64,000 nt of DNA from MVRV01 sp964646755 (GCA_964646755.1 CAZYIE010000008.1:1-64000), one strand, 5' to 3'. Counted from the stretch's first letter, positions 27,101 through 34,808 are shown. Numbers and translations are program-made. The notes: generated by a model from the sequence alone, not told the origin.

Positions 27101-27326
27101 ACAACCATGTGTTGGCGTCAGTAATGTTTTTTTGGTACTGCGCAATTGAGGCCAGGGCCGAACGATAATTTAATACCTGACCTGCGCCAACCGGGTCATC
27201 CGACGGCCTGTTGATATTTTTTTCTGTGGAGAGCTTTTCCATCAGCTCAGCTGATTGGCTCTGAACAGTAAATAAATTGCTGGTCATCATATTATATTTC
27301 ATGTTTTCTGTAACTCTGTTAATCAT
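24162..27326 (-). CDS. flgL: Hook-filament junction protein FlgL (HAP3), hugely expanded
   Basis: 1054 residues, about three times the usual 300-400. The N-terminal NMKYNMMTSNLFTVQSQSAE and PSDDPVGAGQVLNYRSAL are canonical, as is the C-terminal LAKLIIAYQMKQTAIQASYS. The insert at ~165-930 is modular. A units (SGGTYTGT...YxVKI...DGG) start near 165, 386, 491 and 589. Two near-identical B units lie at ~219-358 and ~642-782 (SPITAATAWNTITGANVQNG, TASIDTAGKITVTDNTTGES). A further module at 858-923 is shared with FlgK and FlgE. The inserts should form surface domains outside the tubular core. Confidence 0.93.
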   Translation of the reverse strand: MINRVTENMKYNMMTSNLFTVQSQSAELMEKLSTEKNINRPSDDPVGAGQVLNYRSALASIAQYQKNITDANTWLSLTDTNLSGIKEVIAHALSIATSESVAGGDSDTIKSSAELLSSLIDQAMSLLNAKCGDSYLFGGSKTAVAPFSTNPLSSIGAATAAPVNTFDGTVTSGGTYTGTVNKTYTVKIIDGGPLADATYQISSDGGTIWDPEQNFPPQEVKGSIANTAVGSPITAATAWNTITGANVQNGTTIEIRGFDHDGNAVGPDTYTIANAAIGTVQDLLTQIQNTFGASVTASIDTAGKITVTDNTTGESQMAMTLDTTNPVGGSLDFGAVTAITTKTITLGNGVTATFTPNTVNPAAGDKYTVNATAATIGAATATPGNTFGGTVASGGTYTGTADMTYLVKITTGGTLANAKYHVSTDGGMTWGTESAAGALAGSITLGDSSDVTNGVTMTFTAAGADLIAGDSFTVNAGAAITGAATAAPVNTFDGTVVASGAYTGMVDKNYALKIIAGGPLVDATYQISADGGATWGSTNTGLSSQITLGDGIKMTFTAGTNDLAAGDKYTVNAIATGIGTASAATANAFNGTVASGGTYTGTENKTYAVKIITGGSLAVSTYKISADGCKTWGTEQALPPRELKGAVANTAGGSPITAATAWNTITGANVQNGTTITIQGMQRDGAAVGPATFTIANAATGTVHDLLTQIETTFGAVNVTASIDTAGKITVTDNTTGESHLAMTLTVNLHPDGGSLNFGAVAATTTKTITLGDGITATFTPNTTSSPVNLAANDLFMVDAYPAGSYRGDGDNLTMQIGKNNNFIYNITGSSAFTAANGPVASASLSTGTGTTLTEDDNIMLTRGGTAGSWSLTNHAEYPNMVIASVSETAITIDVDGTGTDVITLSLSGEWSANNTASFSITGSTLGPPATQPSLSSVAVHGPGTVDLLTTLTALKTALEDKDGNLITAQIDDLLVAQKQVLTYQTHVGTKINSLTLTKENHTAFNEEISNLSSAIENADLAKLIIAYQMKQTAIQASYSMAAQVGKMTILDYL
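24981..25403 (-). repeat. FlgL internal repeat B2
   Basis: Encodes about residues 642-782 of FlgL; nearly identical in protein to B1 (26253-26672). Both follow an A unit, so an A+B composite of about 190 codons appears duplicated. Confidence 0.85.
26253..26672 (-). repeat. FlgL internal repeat B1
   Basis: Encodes about residues 219-358 of FlgL. It shares long identical stretches with B2, such as SPITAATAWNTITGANVQNG and TAGKITVTDNTTGES. Confidence 0.85.
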
Positions 27327-27345
27327 AAGGGCAAGCCCACCTTTC

Positions 27346-29052
27346 CTATTTTCCCAGGTTGATCAAAATATCCATCATCTCTGAAACAACCGTTGTTAGT
27401 CTGCCGGCGGCACTGTAAGCCATCTGATATTTGATCAGATTGAGCATCTCTTCATCCAGTGAAACTCCGGACAGCGCTTCTCTTTGGTCACTGCGCTGAT
27501 TAGCTACTGCTTGTTCACGAGCTAGAACCGTGGCCGAACTGGCAACATCCTGGCCTATTCCAGCCATAAATGCATTGTAATAACCTTCTATATTCGTTGT
27601 GCTGTCGCTTTTGGTCAGGGAAAAAGCCAGTGTATCGCCATTGGTCCAGGTGCCGGACAAATTTAAAGTTATATCGGCTGTTCCATTCCCGTTTAGATCG
27701 AGAGTAACACTATTATCGTCAGCAGATAAAACTTGAAGTGACGTGTAACCGCCATTATTAGTTATTGTCCAGTCGGCAGGAGCAGAAGTCGCACCACGCG
27801 TCAGCGTTATGGCTGATGTTGTATTTTTATAGGCCTGCCCGATATTATTAATTTGACCTACGGCAGAACCTATGCCGGCAGTTATCGAAATTTGCCCTAA
27901 AGAGGCATACATTTTATCTTCTCTGATGGTAGCCATGGCAGTGGCATTATCACCATCGGCATTGACAGTGGACGAAGCAGCAATTTTTCTGGCATCGGCA
28001 ACTATCGCCGCACTGACTTGCATGTTCCTTGCTTCCGTCATATTGATTTCTGGATCGGTAGTTAAAGTAAAAAAAGCAGCGCCGATATTGCCGTCCTGAT
28101 CGTAACCGGCCATGTGTTGAGAGTTTACTTTATTAATAATACTGGAAGCTGTCTGATTTAACTCATCAATATAAGAAGCCAGGACAACATCTCTAATATC
28201 CAATAATCCGCCCAGTTCGCCACCTGTAATATCATTATTCAGCGAACTGTTAAGGTCATCAGTAAAAACAATATCGTTTAAATTGGCGTTGGCAGAATTG
28301 CTCTGTACTGTTAATTGCCAGTTATTATTTCCTTCAACAAGAGGTTTGCCACTTGCGGGCAGATAAATGTATAAAGAACCGTCACTTCGCTCAATATAGT
28401 TAATATCAATTATTGAACTTATTTTGCTCAGCAGCGTCATTCGATTGTCTCTGAGCGAGGACGCCTGGGCGCCTGTACCTTCTATTCTGACGATTTCCGC
28501 ATTCATAGCGGATATTTCACTTAAATATCCGTTCAATTTATTGACATCATCAGTTATCGTTTGATCAATGCTATACTGTACATTAGATAGTTCCTCGGCT
28601 CTTAAATTAAAAATATCGGTCAGATTTTGCGCGGCGGTTAAAAGAACATCTCTCTCTGCTTTGCCTGAGGGGTTAACTGAAAGATTGTCCCAGGCACTCC
28701 AGAACTTGCTTAATACATCATTTATGCCGTTTCCAGCACTTTCATTGACAACACCTTCAATTTGAGTTAACAAGCTCTTCCGGGCAGTGGCGCTGCCGAC
28801 GGCGGAATCCTGGGCAACTATTTGAGAAGCCAGAAATTTATCATAAACTCTCTGAATTTCGGCAATTTTTACTCCAATCTGTTCCTGGTTCGATGAAGCG
28901 TCTCTCGTTCCTAATGATTCAAATATCGGACGAATCCGTGTATAACCGGGAGTGCTGACATTGGAAATATTCGATCCGGTAGCATTAATTGCCGTTAAAT
29001 TACTTAGAATAGCCTGCTTTGCTGTATATAAAACTCTACTAATATCAGTCAT
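27346..29052 (-). CDS. flgK: Hook-associated protein FlgK (HAP1)
   Basis: 568 residues. The N-terminal rod-hook motif is visible (AINATGSNISNVSTPGYTR, 21-39), as are FlgK-typical VNESAGNGINDVLSKFWSAWDNLSVNPSG and the C-terminal SLDEEMLNLIKYQMAYSAAGRL. Residues ~414-481 form an inserted beta-rich module beginning AITLTRGAT and ending near FSLT. It is shared with FlgL (858-923) and FlgE (281-348, 371-437). FlgK forms the first hook-filament junction ring. It lies 3 bases after flgN and 19 bases before flgL, in one operon. Confidence 0.95.
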   Translation of the reverse strand: MTDISRVLYTAKQAILSNLTAINATGSNISNVSTPGYTRIRPIFESLGTRDASSNQEQIGVKIAEIQRVYDKFLASQIVAQDSAVGSATARKSLLTQIEGVVNESAGNGINDVLSKFWSAWDNLSVNPSGKAERDVLLTAAQNLTDIFNLRAEELSNVQYSIDQTITDDVNKLNGYLSEISAMNAEIVRIEGTGAQASSLRDNRMTLLSKISSIIDINYIERSDGSLYIYLPASGKPLVEGNNNWQLTVQSNSANANLNDIVFTDDLNSSLNNDITGGELGGLLDIRDVVLASYIDELNQTASSIINKVNSQHMAGYDQDGNIGAAFFTLTTDPEINMTEARNMQVSAAIVADARKIAASSTVNADGDNATAMATIREDKMYASLGQISITAGIGSAVGQINNIGQAYKNTTSAITLTRGATSAPADWTITNNGGYTSLQVLSADDNSVTLDLNGNGTADITLNLSGTWTNGDTLAFSLTKSDSTTNIEGYYNAFMAGIGQDVASSATVLAREQAVANQRSDQREALSGVSLDEEMLNLIKYQMAYSAAGRLTTVVSEMMDILINLGK

Positions 29053-29055
29053 AAA

Positions 29056-29607
29056 TCAGCCTTCCCTATGCAAATATGTGCCGTTTTTATGTGCGGATTT
29101 CATTTTTCCGCATTCCAGATAAACGGATTCCGCAGACATAATGGAACTTATAAAATCCAGTGAACTTTTAATGTTGCTCATGGAAGCATTCAGCAAATCT
29201 TTATTAGCTGCATTTAATGCATTTATTTCCCGCGAAATTAATCCCAAATCATTGCTGATAAGCTCAATTTCCTTCCTTTGTTCAATATCTGCATAACCGG
29301 CTAATTGAGAAAGTTTGATGTGATTTGTACTAATATCAAAATTGCGGGCAATTTTCTTGAAGATATTTGTTCTTGCTTCCTCCAGCATCCGCGCCTTCAG
29401 AATTATATTTTCCTTCAGGGCATTGTTATGGCTGAGTTCGTCTAGAGTTGGTTTCATTAATATCTTTTTTTCGCCAATAATTGTATTTTTCAGATCCGAA
29501 TAAATAGCTAATTCTTTTCTCAATATCTCTATCAGCGAGGTGAAAACACTCTCACAGGAGTTCTCTTCCCGGCAATTAGTCAAAATCACACCTTGATCTA
29601 ACATCAT
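29056..29607 (-). CDS. flgN: FlgN-family flagellar export chaperone
   Basis: 183 residues, mostly helical. The pattern LIEILRKELAIYSDLKNTIIGEKKILMKPTLDEL is that of FlgN, which keeps FlgK and FlgL soluble and delivers them to the export gate. Its position between flgM and flgK supports this. AAGGA lies five bases before the tandem ATG ATG start. The sequence itself is weakly conserved, so the call relies partly on context. Confidence 0.82.
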   Translation of the reverse strand: MMLDQGVILTNCREENSCESVFTSLIEILRKELAIYSDLKNTIIGEKKILMKPTLDELSHNNALKENIILKARMLEEARTNIFKKIARNFDISTNHIKLSQLAGYADIEQRKEIELISNDLGLISREINALNAANKDLLNASMSNIKSSLDFISSIMSAESVYLECGKMKSAHKNGTYLHREG

Positions 29608-29639
29608 AATATCCTTATGTTAAGTTTATTGATAAATTA

Positions 29640-29670
29640 AACGTTGGTGTGCCCGCGCAGTGGCGGGCAT
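29640..29670 (-). other. Short hairpin between flgM and flgN
   Basis: TGCCCGC and GCGGGCA pair around a 6-base loop near 29650-29670 in the 145-bp gap. On the minus strand it is not followed by a T run, so it may be an mRNA processing or partial termination site rather than a full terminator. Confidence 0.35.
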
Positions 29671-29752
29671 GAGAAAAGACAATTAAAGGGCTTTGCAAAA
29701 AGAAGAATAAAAGATGGGATAAATCAATTAATAAGGAATTTTTGCCTCTTAG

Positions 29753-30061
29753 TTAAGCAAAAAGATCGACGATCGATTCTCCCACCATTTTCCCGGCAAT
29801 CTTTTCTCCACTAACGTTGTACTTACCATTATCTACCTGACTTTTTATTTCTTGTACTTTTTCCTCACGTACGTCAGGTAACTGGGACAACGCATTTTTT
29901 ACTAGCTGAATATCTTTTGCCTGGGTGGAAAGATCAACTTTTTCTTCCGTTTTTGTAGTCGCATTGGTCACTTGTTTTTCAGTATTGGCGACATAGTTGT
30001 CGTTTTTCTGATACTGCTGAACCATTTGCGCACTTACATCTTTAACATCAGAAATTTTCAT
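29753..30061 (-). CDS. flgM: Anti-sigma-28 factor FlgM
   Basis: 102 residues. A polar, probably disordered N-terminal half is followed by the FlgM C-terminal sigma-binding helices: VDLSTQAKDIQLVKNALSQLPDVREEKVQEIKSQVDNGKY and GEKIAGKMVGESIVDLF, the family core. It inhibits FliA until secreted through the finished hook. AAGGAGC lies upstream of the ATG. Its own sigma-28 promoter at 30095-30121 gives the classic feedback. The fliA gene is at 39041-39763. Confidence 0.93.
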   Translation of the reverse strand: MKISDVKDVSAQMVQQYQKNDNYVANTEKQVTNATTKTEEKVDLSTQAKDIQLVKNALSQLPDVREEKVQEIKSQVDNGKYNVSGEKIAGKMVGESIVDLFA

Positions 30062-30094
30062 TTAACTTGCTCCTTGATCTTTGTCTTACACCAC

Positions 30095-30121
30095 CTATCG
30101 GCAAAATCAATAAATAACTTA
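30095..30121 (-). promoter_or_regulatory. Sigma-28 promoter for flgM-flgN-flgK-flgL-csrA
   Basis: On the minus strand TAAG, 15 bases, GCCGATAG, 33 bases upstream of the flgM ATG. The -10 box is nearly perfect. It sits in the gap after flgJ, separating late from middle genes. Confidence 0.8.
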
Positions 30122-30125
30122 AATT

Positions 30126-30470
30126 TTATTTAATTTTATCTTCGGGAACCTCCTTTACCTGATTTTTGGTCAATTGCTCATAAAGCATTTTTTGCAAGCC
30201 CAACCCATTACCTTTATTGGATAATTCCTCAGCGAGTTTTTGATCCATAATCATTGTATACGTATCTTTTCCGGAAAAATTACTAAGGCCGGTTGCACTT
30301 TTGGGAACAGTTTGGCGCATTGTTTTCAGCAGATAATATGCAAATATTGATTCAAAATCTTTACACGCTTTTTTGATTTTTTGCAGATCATCCTTCTTTT
30401 GTTTCGGCGCAATTTCGGTATTTTTTGCCTGTTCCGTTATGGCTTGGGTATTTATATCTATTGTGTTCAT
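30126..30470 (-). CDS. flgJ: FlgJ-like rod-binding protein (no muramidase domain)
   Basis: 114 residues covering only the rod-binding domain: KKACKDFESIFAYYLLKTMRQTVPKS and GKDTYTMIMDQKLAEELSNKGNGLGL. Enterobacterial FlgJ carries a C-terminal peptidoglycan hydrolase that is absent here, as in many deltaproteobacteria, so a separate enzyme must open the wall. It caps the growing rod in the periplasm. AAGGAA precedes the ATG. It is the last gene of the flgF-G-A-H-I-J run. Confidence 0.88.
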   Translation of the reverse strand: MNTIDINTQAITEQAKNTEIAPKQKKDDLQKIKKACKDFESIFAYYLLKTMRQTVPKSATGLSNFSGKDTYTMIMDQKLAEELSNKGNGLGLQKMLYEQLTKNQVKEVPEDKIK

Positions 30471-30488
30471 GGCAGTTCCTTAATAACG

Positions 30489-31667
30489 CTAAATTATATG
30501 CAAATCTGCTTGCAGGGCACCGGCAGCTTTAATTGTCTGCAAAATTGTAATTAAATCGCGTGGTGAAACACCCAGAGAATTGAGCGCTCTGACCACATCA
30601 TAAATTGTCACTCCCTGGGGAACCATCATTAAGAACTTTTTCTCTTCCGCAATATTTATTGTAGTTTGCGGAATTACAACTGTCTGTCCACCGGGAGCAA
30701 CAACTGTACCTCCCGGACCAGGTGCAGGAGCTGCACCACCTGCCGGCGGAGCAGGGGCAAAGGGCAGTGGCTGCGATACTTTGGCGTCTTCTTTAATTTG
30801 AATACTAAGATTTCCATGGGCAATGGCTACTGTTGATATACGCACATTGTCACCCATAACAACCGTGCCGGTTTTTTCATTTAACATAACTACGGCCGCC
30901 GCATCGACGGGAACGTCTAGCGATTCAACAAAATATACCAGTTCCGATAGTGAACCCGCAAAGGCATCTCTGGCCTTGACGGTAACTGAAAAAGAATCAA
31001 TTTGTTTCGCTTCCACAAAAGATACGGATTTATTGATAGCCGCAGCCATTCTGGAGGCAGTTGTAAAATCGGGGCGCTGTAAATTAATTACCAGAGACCG
31101 CCGTGAATCAAAATCATTTTGCAGTTCTTTTTCTACAAAGGCTCCATTAGAGATACCACCCGCCGTAGTGTGATTCTTCGATGCACCGCCACCGGCGCCA
31201 CCGGCGGAAAATCCGCCCAACGTCACCGCGCCTTGCGCAACAGCGTACACTTCACCGTCAACACCACGCAGAGGAGTAATAAGCAGCGTACCACCTAAAA
31301 GACTTTTTGCTGACCCTAAAGAAGAAACACTCACATCAATTTTCGTTCCAATTTTGGCAAATGGCGGCAGAGAGGCCGTGACTATGACAGAGGCTATATT
31401 ATCCGCTTTCAGAGTCGCCGCTGTGCCTTTCATTGAAAGGTTCTGTCTGCTCATCATGTTTATCAGTGATTCCGTGGTAAAAAGATTCTTGGTCAAATCA
31501 TCTCCGGTCCCGGCTAAACCAACGACAATTCCATAGCCGATAAGCTGATTAGCCCGGACACCACCGACAGCGGCGATATCTTTAATTCTGGCGGCAAATA
31601 CATTATTTGCCAACATCAGCATTAATGTTAACATGACCATATAGATTGTAATTTTTTCTTTTTTCAT
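30489..31667 (-). CDS. flgI: Flagellar P-ring protein FlgI
   Basis: 392 residues. The signal peptide (about 1-25, ending NNVFA) precedes RIKDIAAVGGVRANQLIGYGIVVGLAGTGD, the FlgI signature. The C-terminus RALNSLGVSPRDLITILQTIKAAGALQADL is canonical. A Pro/Ala/Gly-rich stretch at about 300-328 (PLPFAPAPPAGGAAPAPGPG) is a low-complexity insert in a variable loop. FlgI forms the periplasmic bushing in the peptidoglycan. It lies 116 bases downstream of flgH, with a hairpin in the gap. Confidence 0.96.
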   Translation of the reverse strand: MKKEKITIYMVMLTLMLMLANNVFAARIKDIAAVGGVRANQLIGYGIVVGLAGTGDDLTKNLFTTESLINMMSRQNLSMKGTAATLKADNIASVIVTASLPPFAKIGTKIDVSVSSLGSAKSLLGGTLLITPLRGVDGEVYAVAQGAVTLGGFSAGGAGGGASKNHTTAGGISNGAFVEKELQNDFDSRRSLVINLQRPDFTTASRMAAAINKSVSFVEAKQIDSFSVTVKARDAFAGSLSELVYFVESLDVPVDAAAVVMLNEKTGTVVMGDNVRISTVAIAHGNLSIQIKEDAKVSQPLPFAPAPPAGGAAPAPGPGGTVVAPGGQTVVIPQTTINIAEEKKFLMMVPQGVTIYDVVRALNSLGVSPRDLITILQTIKAAGALQADLHII

Positions 31668-31737
31668 CTTCGAGCTCCCGCGCTTTTTACTAATACTTTC
31701 GCTGCCTAACCCCGCTTTGCGGGATAAGTGCGTTAAC

Positions 31738-31776
31738 GAAATTATTTTCTGCCGGAAAAAAGCAGAAAATAATTTC
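31738..31776. repeat. Perfect 15-bp inverted repeat between flgH and flgI
   Basis: GAAATTATTTTCTGC, a 9-base loop, then its exact complement. It begins directly after GTTAAC, echoing the GTWACGAAATA unit of the repeats at 37462-37546 and 57127-57186. It could be an mRNA processing or stabilising hairpin inside the operon. Confidence 0.6.
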
Positions 31777-31783
31777 TAACTTA

Positions 31784-32485
31784 CTAAAACGGCCACACCC
31801 AATCCACTACTCTCGTCAGCCATCCCGGCCTCATTTTGTCGTTAACAACACCATCTCCCGTGTATATTATCCGCGCATCGGCGATATACTGCGAAGCTAC
31901 CGTATTATCACCCGTAATATCATCGGGCCGGATAATTCCGGTGATAATGATGTACTGATCTTCGGCATTGACTGTCAACTGTCTTTTTCCTTCAATTAGT
32001 AAATTCCCGTTATCTAAAACCCTTAAAACGCGGGCGCTAATGCTTGCTGACAATGAACTGCTCCGGCTGGTATCACCCGATCCTTTAAGCGCATTAGTGG
32101 ATGTTCCTCCTAAACCAATTTTGCCGCCCATCGAGGCATTGCTGCCAATTATGGCGTTCTCAATGCCTAAAAGTGATGTAACAGCAGCTCCCGTGCTGGT
32201 ATCTCTGCTGGTATTTGTGGATGCTTTGTTTCCGCCGGCCACTGTTTCCGAAATTATAATTGTAACAATATCACCGGCATAGCGTGCCTTTTTACCGGAG
32301 AAAATTAAATTATTGTTGCTTTCACCCGCCCAGATGGAACCGGCGGCAGGCTGCGGCTTGGCTATTGGGGGAAGGGCAACATCGTCCGGCCGGATATTTA
32401 CCTTTTGTTCCGACGGACAACCGGTAACCATAAAAGCAGCTATGATTAAGACTAATGCAGAATATCTTTGTTTTATTTTAAGCAT
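31784..32485 (-). CDS. flgH: Flagellar L-ring lipoprotein FlgH
   Basis: 233 residues. The lipoprotein signal ends in the lipobox VTGC (Cys about 23). SIWAGESNNNLIFSGKKARYAGDIVTIIISE and the central NLLIEGKRQLTVNAEDQYIIITGIIRP are FlgH landmarks. It forms the outer-membrane bushing, showing that the host has an outer membrane. GGAG lies seven bases before the ATG. Confidence 0.96.
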   Translation of the reverse strand: MLKIKQRYSALVLIIAAFMVTGCPSEQKVNIRPDDVALPPIAKPQPAAGSIWAGESNNNLIFSGKKARYAGDIVTIIISETVAGGNKASTNTSRDTSTGAAVTSLLGIENAIIGSNASMGGKIGLGGTSTNALKGSGDTSRSSSLSASISARVLRVLDNGNLLIEGKRQLTVNAEDQYIIITGIIRPDDITGDNTVASQYIADARIIYTGDGVVNDKMRPGWLTRVVDWVWPF

Positions 32486-32500
32486 AAGAAAGCTCCATTT

Positions 32501-33238
32501 CTACTTGAAATCGACTTTAACTTTTGATTCGCCGATAACCCGGGCATAAATTATTTTATTGGATGTAATATTACGCACTTTGACAAAAGATCCTTCCGCG
32601 CCATCTTCTTCCGAAAGACCCATCGTTGTAATATTAATTGCTCCGTTATCCAGATCAATCTGCACCATCTTGCCCCTTTTAACAGCTGTTACTTCTTTGA
32701 ACATATTGCGGGATAATTCGGTATTCGGACGAATACTGACTAAGAGCAATTTGCCGACAACTTCATCCATACCGGAAACCGAGTTTAAGGGGATTGAACG
32801 TACCCATTTTTTTTGCACGGAAATATCGTGGGCACTGATTACGGAATCTCTACCAAGATTTTTAACACTGACAACAAATTCGTGGAGAATTTCAATTCTC
32901 ACCCGAATTGATTCTTCTTTAAACATAATGCCTTTATTATACAATTTTACGACGAAGTAAGTATCACCCAGGTAGTTATCGTTTCCTTTAATATCTACTT
33001 TCCAGGAAACATTACCTGAAGGCAAAGTAATCTCGGGCAGGCCAGACAGTACTTCAAACCGCATCGTGCCCTGGGGCCAGGGCATATTTTTCTCAATATG
33101 CACACCAATTGCTTTATTTATTTTTTCCTGATCTATGACCAGGTTTTCTGCCGCCAATACACTTCCTGCACTAAGGCAAATGATCAATCCGCAGATAATT
33201 GAAAGAACTATTAATTTGCCGGTTATTCGCTTTAACAT
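32501..33238 (-). CDS. flgA: P-ring chaperone FlgA
   Basis: 245 residues with a signal peptide (LIVLSIICGLIICLSAGSVLA) and a C-terminal SAF-like domain: VGKLLLVSIRPNTELSRNMF, VKRGKMVQIDLDNGAINIT and a final RVIGESKVKVDF. FlgA assists FlgI polymerisation in the periplasm. The flgG stop is 3 bases away, and AGAGG inside the last flgG codons probably serves as ribosome site, so translation is coupled. Confidence 0.92.
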   Translation of the reverse strand: MLKRITGKLIVLSIICGLIICLSAGSVLAAENLVIDQEKINKAIGVHIEKNMPWPQGTMRFEVLSGLPEITLPSGNVSWKVDIKGNDNYLGDTYFVVKLYNKGIMFKEESIRVRIEILHEFVVSVKNLGRDSVISAHDISVQKKWVRSIPLNSVSGMDEVVGKLLLVSIRPNTELSRNMFKEVTAVKRGKMVQIDLDNGAINITTMGLSEEDGAEGSFVKVRNITSNKIIYARVIGESKVKVDFK

Positions 33239-33241
33239 TTC

Positions 33242-34024
33242 TTACCTCTTGAGGTTGTTAACTATGGAGAGGAGAGCATCAGCCGTTTGTATGGCCTTGG
33301 AATTAATTTCATAGGCCCGCTGGCCGACAATCATCCGGACCATTTCATCGACAACACTGACATTGGACATTTCCACAAAATGTTGAGAGATTGTGCCTAT
33401 GCCATTTTCCCCCGGATTACCGACCAGTGCATCACCGGATGATTCCGTTTTATCATAGAGGTTTCTACCAATGCTGGTCAATCCCGCCGGATTAATAAAT
33501 GTCGCTAATTGCATACGGCCTGTTCCTAATGTTGCTCCGGCCTGATCGGTTGCGCTCCAGGTTCCTCCGGCATCAACGGTGAATTCCACTGTCCCTGTCG
33601 GGATAGTAATGCTGGGAACAAGTTTCAATCCCTCGGAATTGACCAGGGCACCTTCCTTATTGATTTTAAGGCTGCCTGCCCTGCTGTAAACGGTTGTGCC
33701 ATTGTTATCGAACTGAAAAAAGCCATTTTGCTCAATGGCCATGTCAAATTTATTACCGGTTTGCTGATAATCGCCCTGCGTAAATATTTTTTGCGTGGAC
33801 ATCGGTTTTACACCCATACCTACTTCAATCCCGACCGGCAACTGATTACCCTGAGTTGTCTGGGAACCGGATTTACTTGTAATCTGATACATGAGATCCA
33901 AAAAGTCGGCCCGTGACTTCTTGAAACCAACTGTATTCACATTAGCCAAGTTGTTGGCCACGACATCCTGCTCCAATTGCTGGGCGGCCATACCTGTTGC
34001 CGCTGTAAATAAAGCTCTGATCAT
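33242..34024 (-). CDS. flgG: Distal rod protein FlgG
   Basis: 260 residues, exactly the family length. It begins MIRALFTAATGMAAQQLEQD with the ANNLANVNTVGFKKSRADF motif and ends VVDEMVRMIVGQRAYEINSKAIQTAD. The mid-part carries EQNGFFQ and YSRAGSLKIN. FlgG builds the distal rod through the P and L rings. AAGGAGG five bases before the ATG is the strongest ribosome site in this operon. Confidence 0.97.
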   Translation of the reverse strand: MIRALFTAATGMAAQQLEQDVVANNLANVNTVGFKKSRADFLDLMYQITSKSGSQTTQGNQLPVGIEVGMGVKPMSTQKIFTQGDYQQTGNKFDMAIEQNGFFQFDNNGTTVYSRAGSLKINKEGALVNSEGLKLVPSITIPTGTVEFTVDAGGTWSATDQAGATLGTGRMQLATFINPAGLTSIGRNLYDKTESSGDALVGNPGENGIGTISQHFVEMSNVSVVDEMVRMIVGQRAYEINSKAIQTADALLSIVNNLKR

Positions 34025-34045
34025 ATAATCCTCCTTCTTTTAAGC

Positions 34046-34759
34046 CTAAGCCAATCTGCCTATTCTAGTGGTAGAAAGTTTATCTAAGTCCGACATAGTC
34101 TGAATTATTTTCTGATACGCTTCAAAAGATCTATGCCCGTCGATCATCTCCACCATCTCTTTCATGGCATTGACGTTGGACGTTTCCAGATAACCACTCG
34201 CTACTCGATATGCATCATTTTTTTTCAATCCGGCGGTGCCATTATCGACATACTGCCCTCCGGCAGTACGAGTCAGTTGACCAGGATTTGTAAAGGAAAC
34301 TATTTTTAATTTTCCCGCCACATTCCCGTCAACCGTGATATTACCGTCAGCGTCAATATTTATCTGCGCACCGTTAATACTTATCGGTCCTGATTCGCCC
34401 ATTACTTTTGCTCCCGCCTTTGTTACTAATTCTTTGTTCTTATTAACGGCAAAGCTGCCGTTGCGGGTGTATGTAGTACCGTCTGCTTGTTGAATAGCAA
34501 AAAAACCGTCGCCTTCAATGGCAACATCCAGCGGATTGCCGCTACTTTGTAAAGTACCCTGAGCAAAATCCATAACTATGGACGTTATTCCCAAATCAGA
34601 GCGGGCAGATTCCTGCGCCGACTTTCCCTTCATTGCATAATATAAATGCTCTGCTTTAAATCCGGTTGTGGAGGCATTGGCAAGATTATTGGCGATAAAA
34701 TCCAACTGAGTCAGCTTTCTTGCTCCGGCAATGGCAATATCACTTATATCGAAGTTCAT
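34046..34759 (-). CDS. flgF: Proximal rod protein FlgF
   Basis: 237 residues from ATG 34759, which has AAGGAG eight bases upstream; an in-frame ATG at 34783 falls at the expected transcription start. FIANNLANASTTGFKAEHLYY, DVAIEGDGFFAIQ and the C-terminal SNVNAMKEMVEMIDGHRSFEAYQK mark it as a FlgF/G-type rod protein, placed as FlgF by its position before flgG. It is the first gene of the flgF-G-A-H-I-J unit under the sigma-54 promoter at 34793-34808. Confidence 0.92.
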   Translation of the reverse strand: MNFDISDIAIAGARKLTQLDFIANNLANASTTGFKAEHLYYAMKGKSAQESARSDLGITSIVMDFAQGTLQSSGNPLDVAIEGDGFFAIQQADGTTYTRNGSFAVNKNKELVTKAGAKVMGESGPISINGAQINIDADGNITVDGNVAGKLKIVSFTNPGQLTRTAGGQYVDNGTAGLKKNDAYRVASGYLETSNVNAMKEMVEMIDGHRSFEAYQKIIQTMSDLDKLSTTRIGRLA

Positions 34760-34792
34760 TGTTCCTATCTCCTTGTTTTGCATTACCCCTGT

Positions 34793-34808
34793 TGCAATCG
34801 ATATGCCA
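34793..34808 (-). promoter_or_regulatory. Sigma-54 promoter for flgF-flgG-flgA-flgH-flgI-flgJ
   Basis: Minus strand TGGCATATCGATTGCA: GG and GC elements with exactly 10 bases between, matching TGGCAYRNNNNTTGCW. The start site would lie about 25 bases upstream of the flgF ATG. Confidence 0.82.

Noticed and set aside
24162..27326. Reading FlgL as several fused surface-protein genes
   Set aside because: N- and C-terminal FlgL regions are in one uninterrupted frame and the operon context fits; the middle is an expanded insert, not separate genes.
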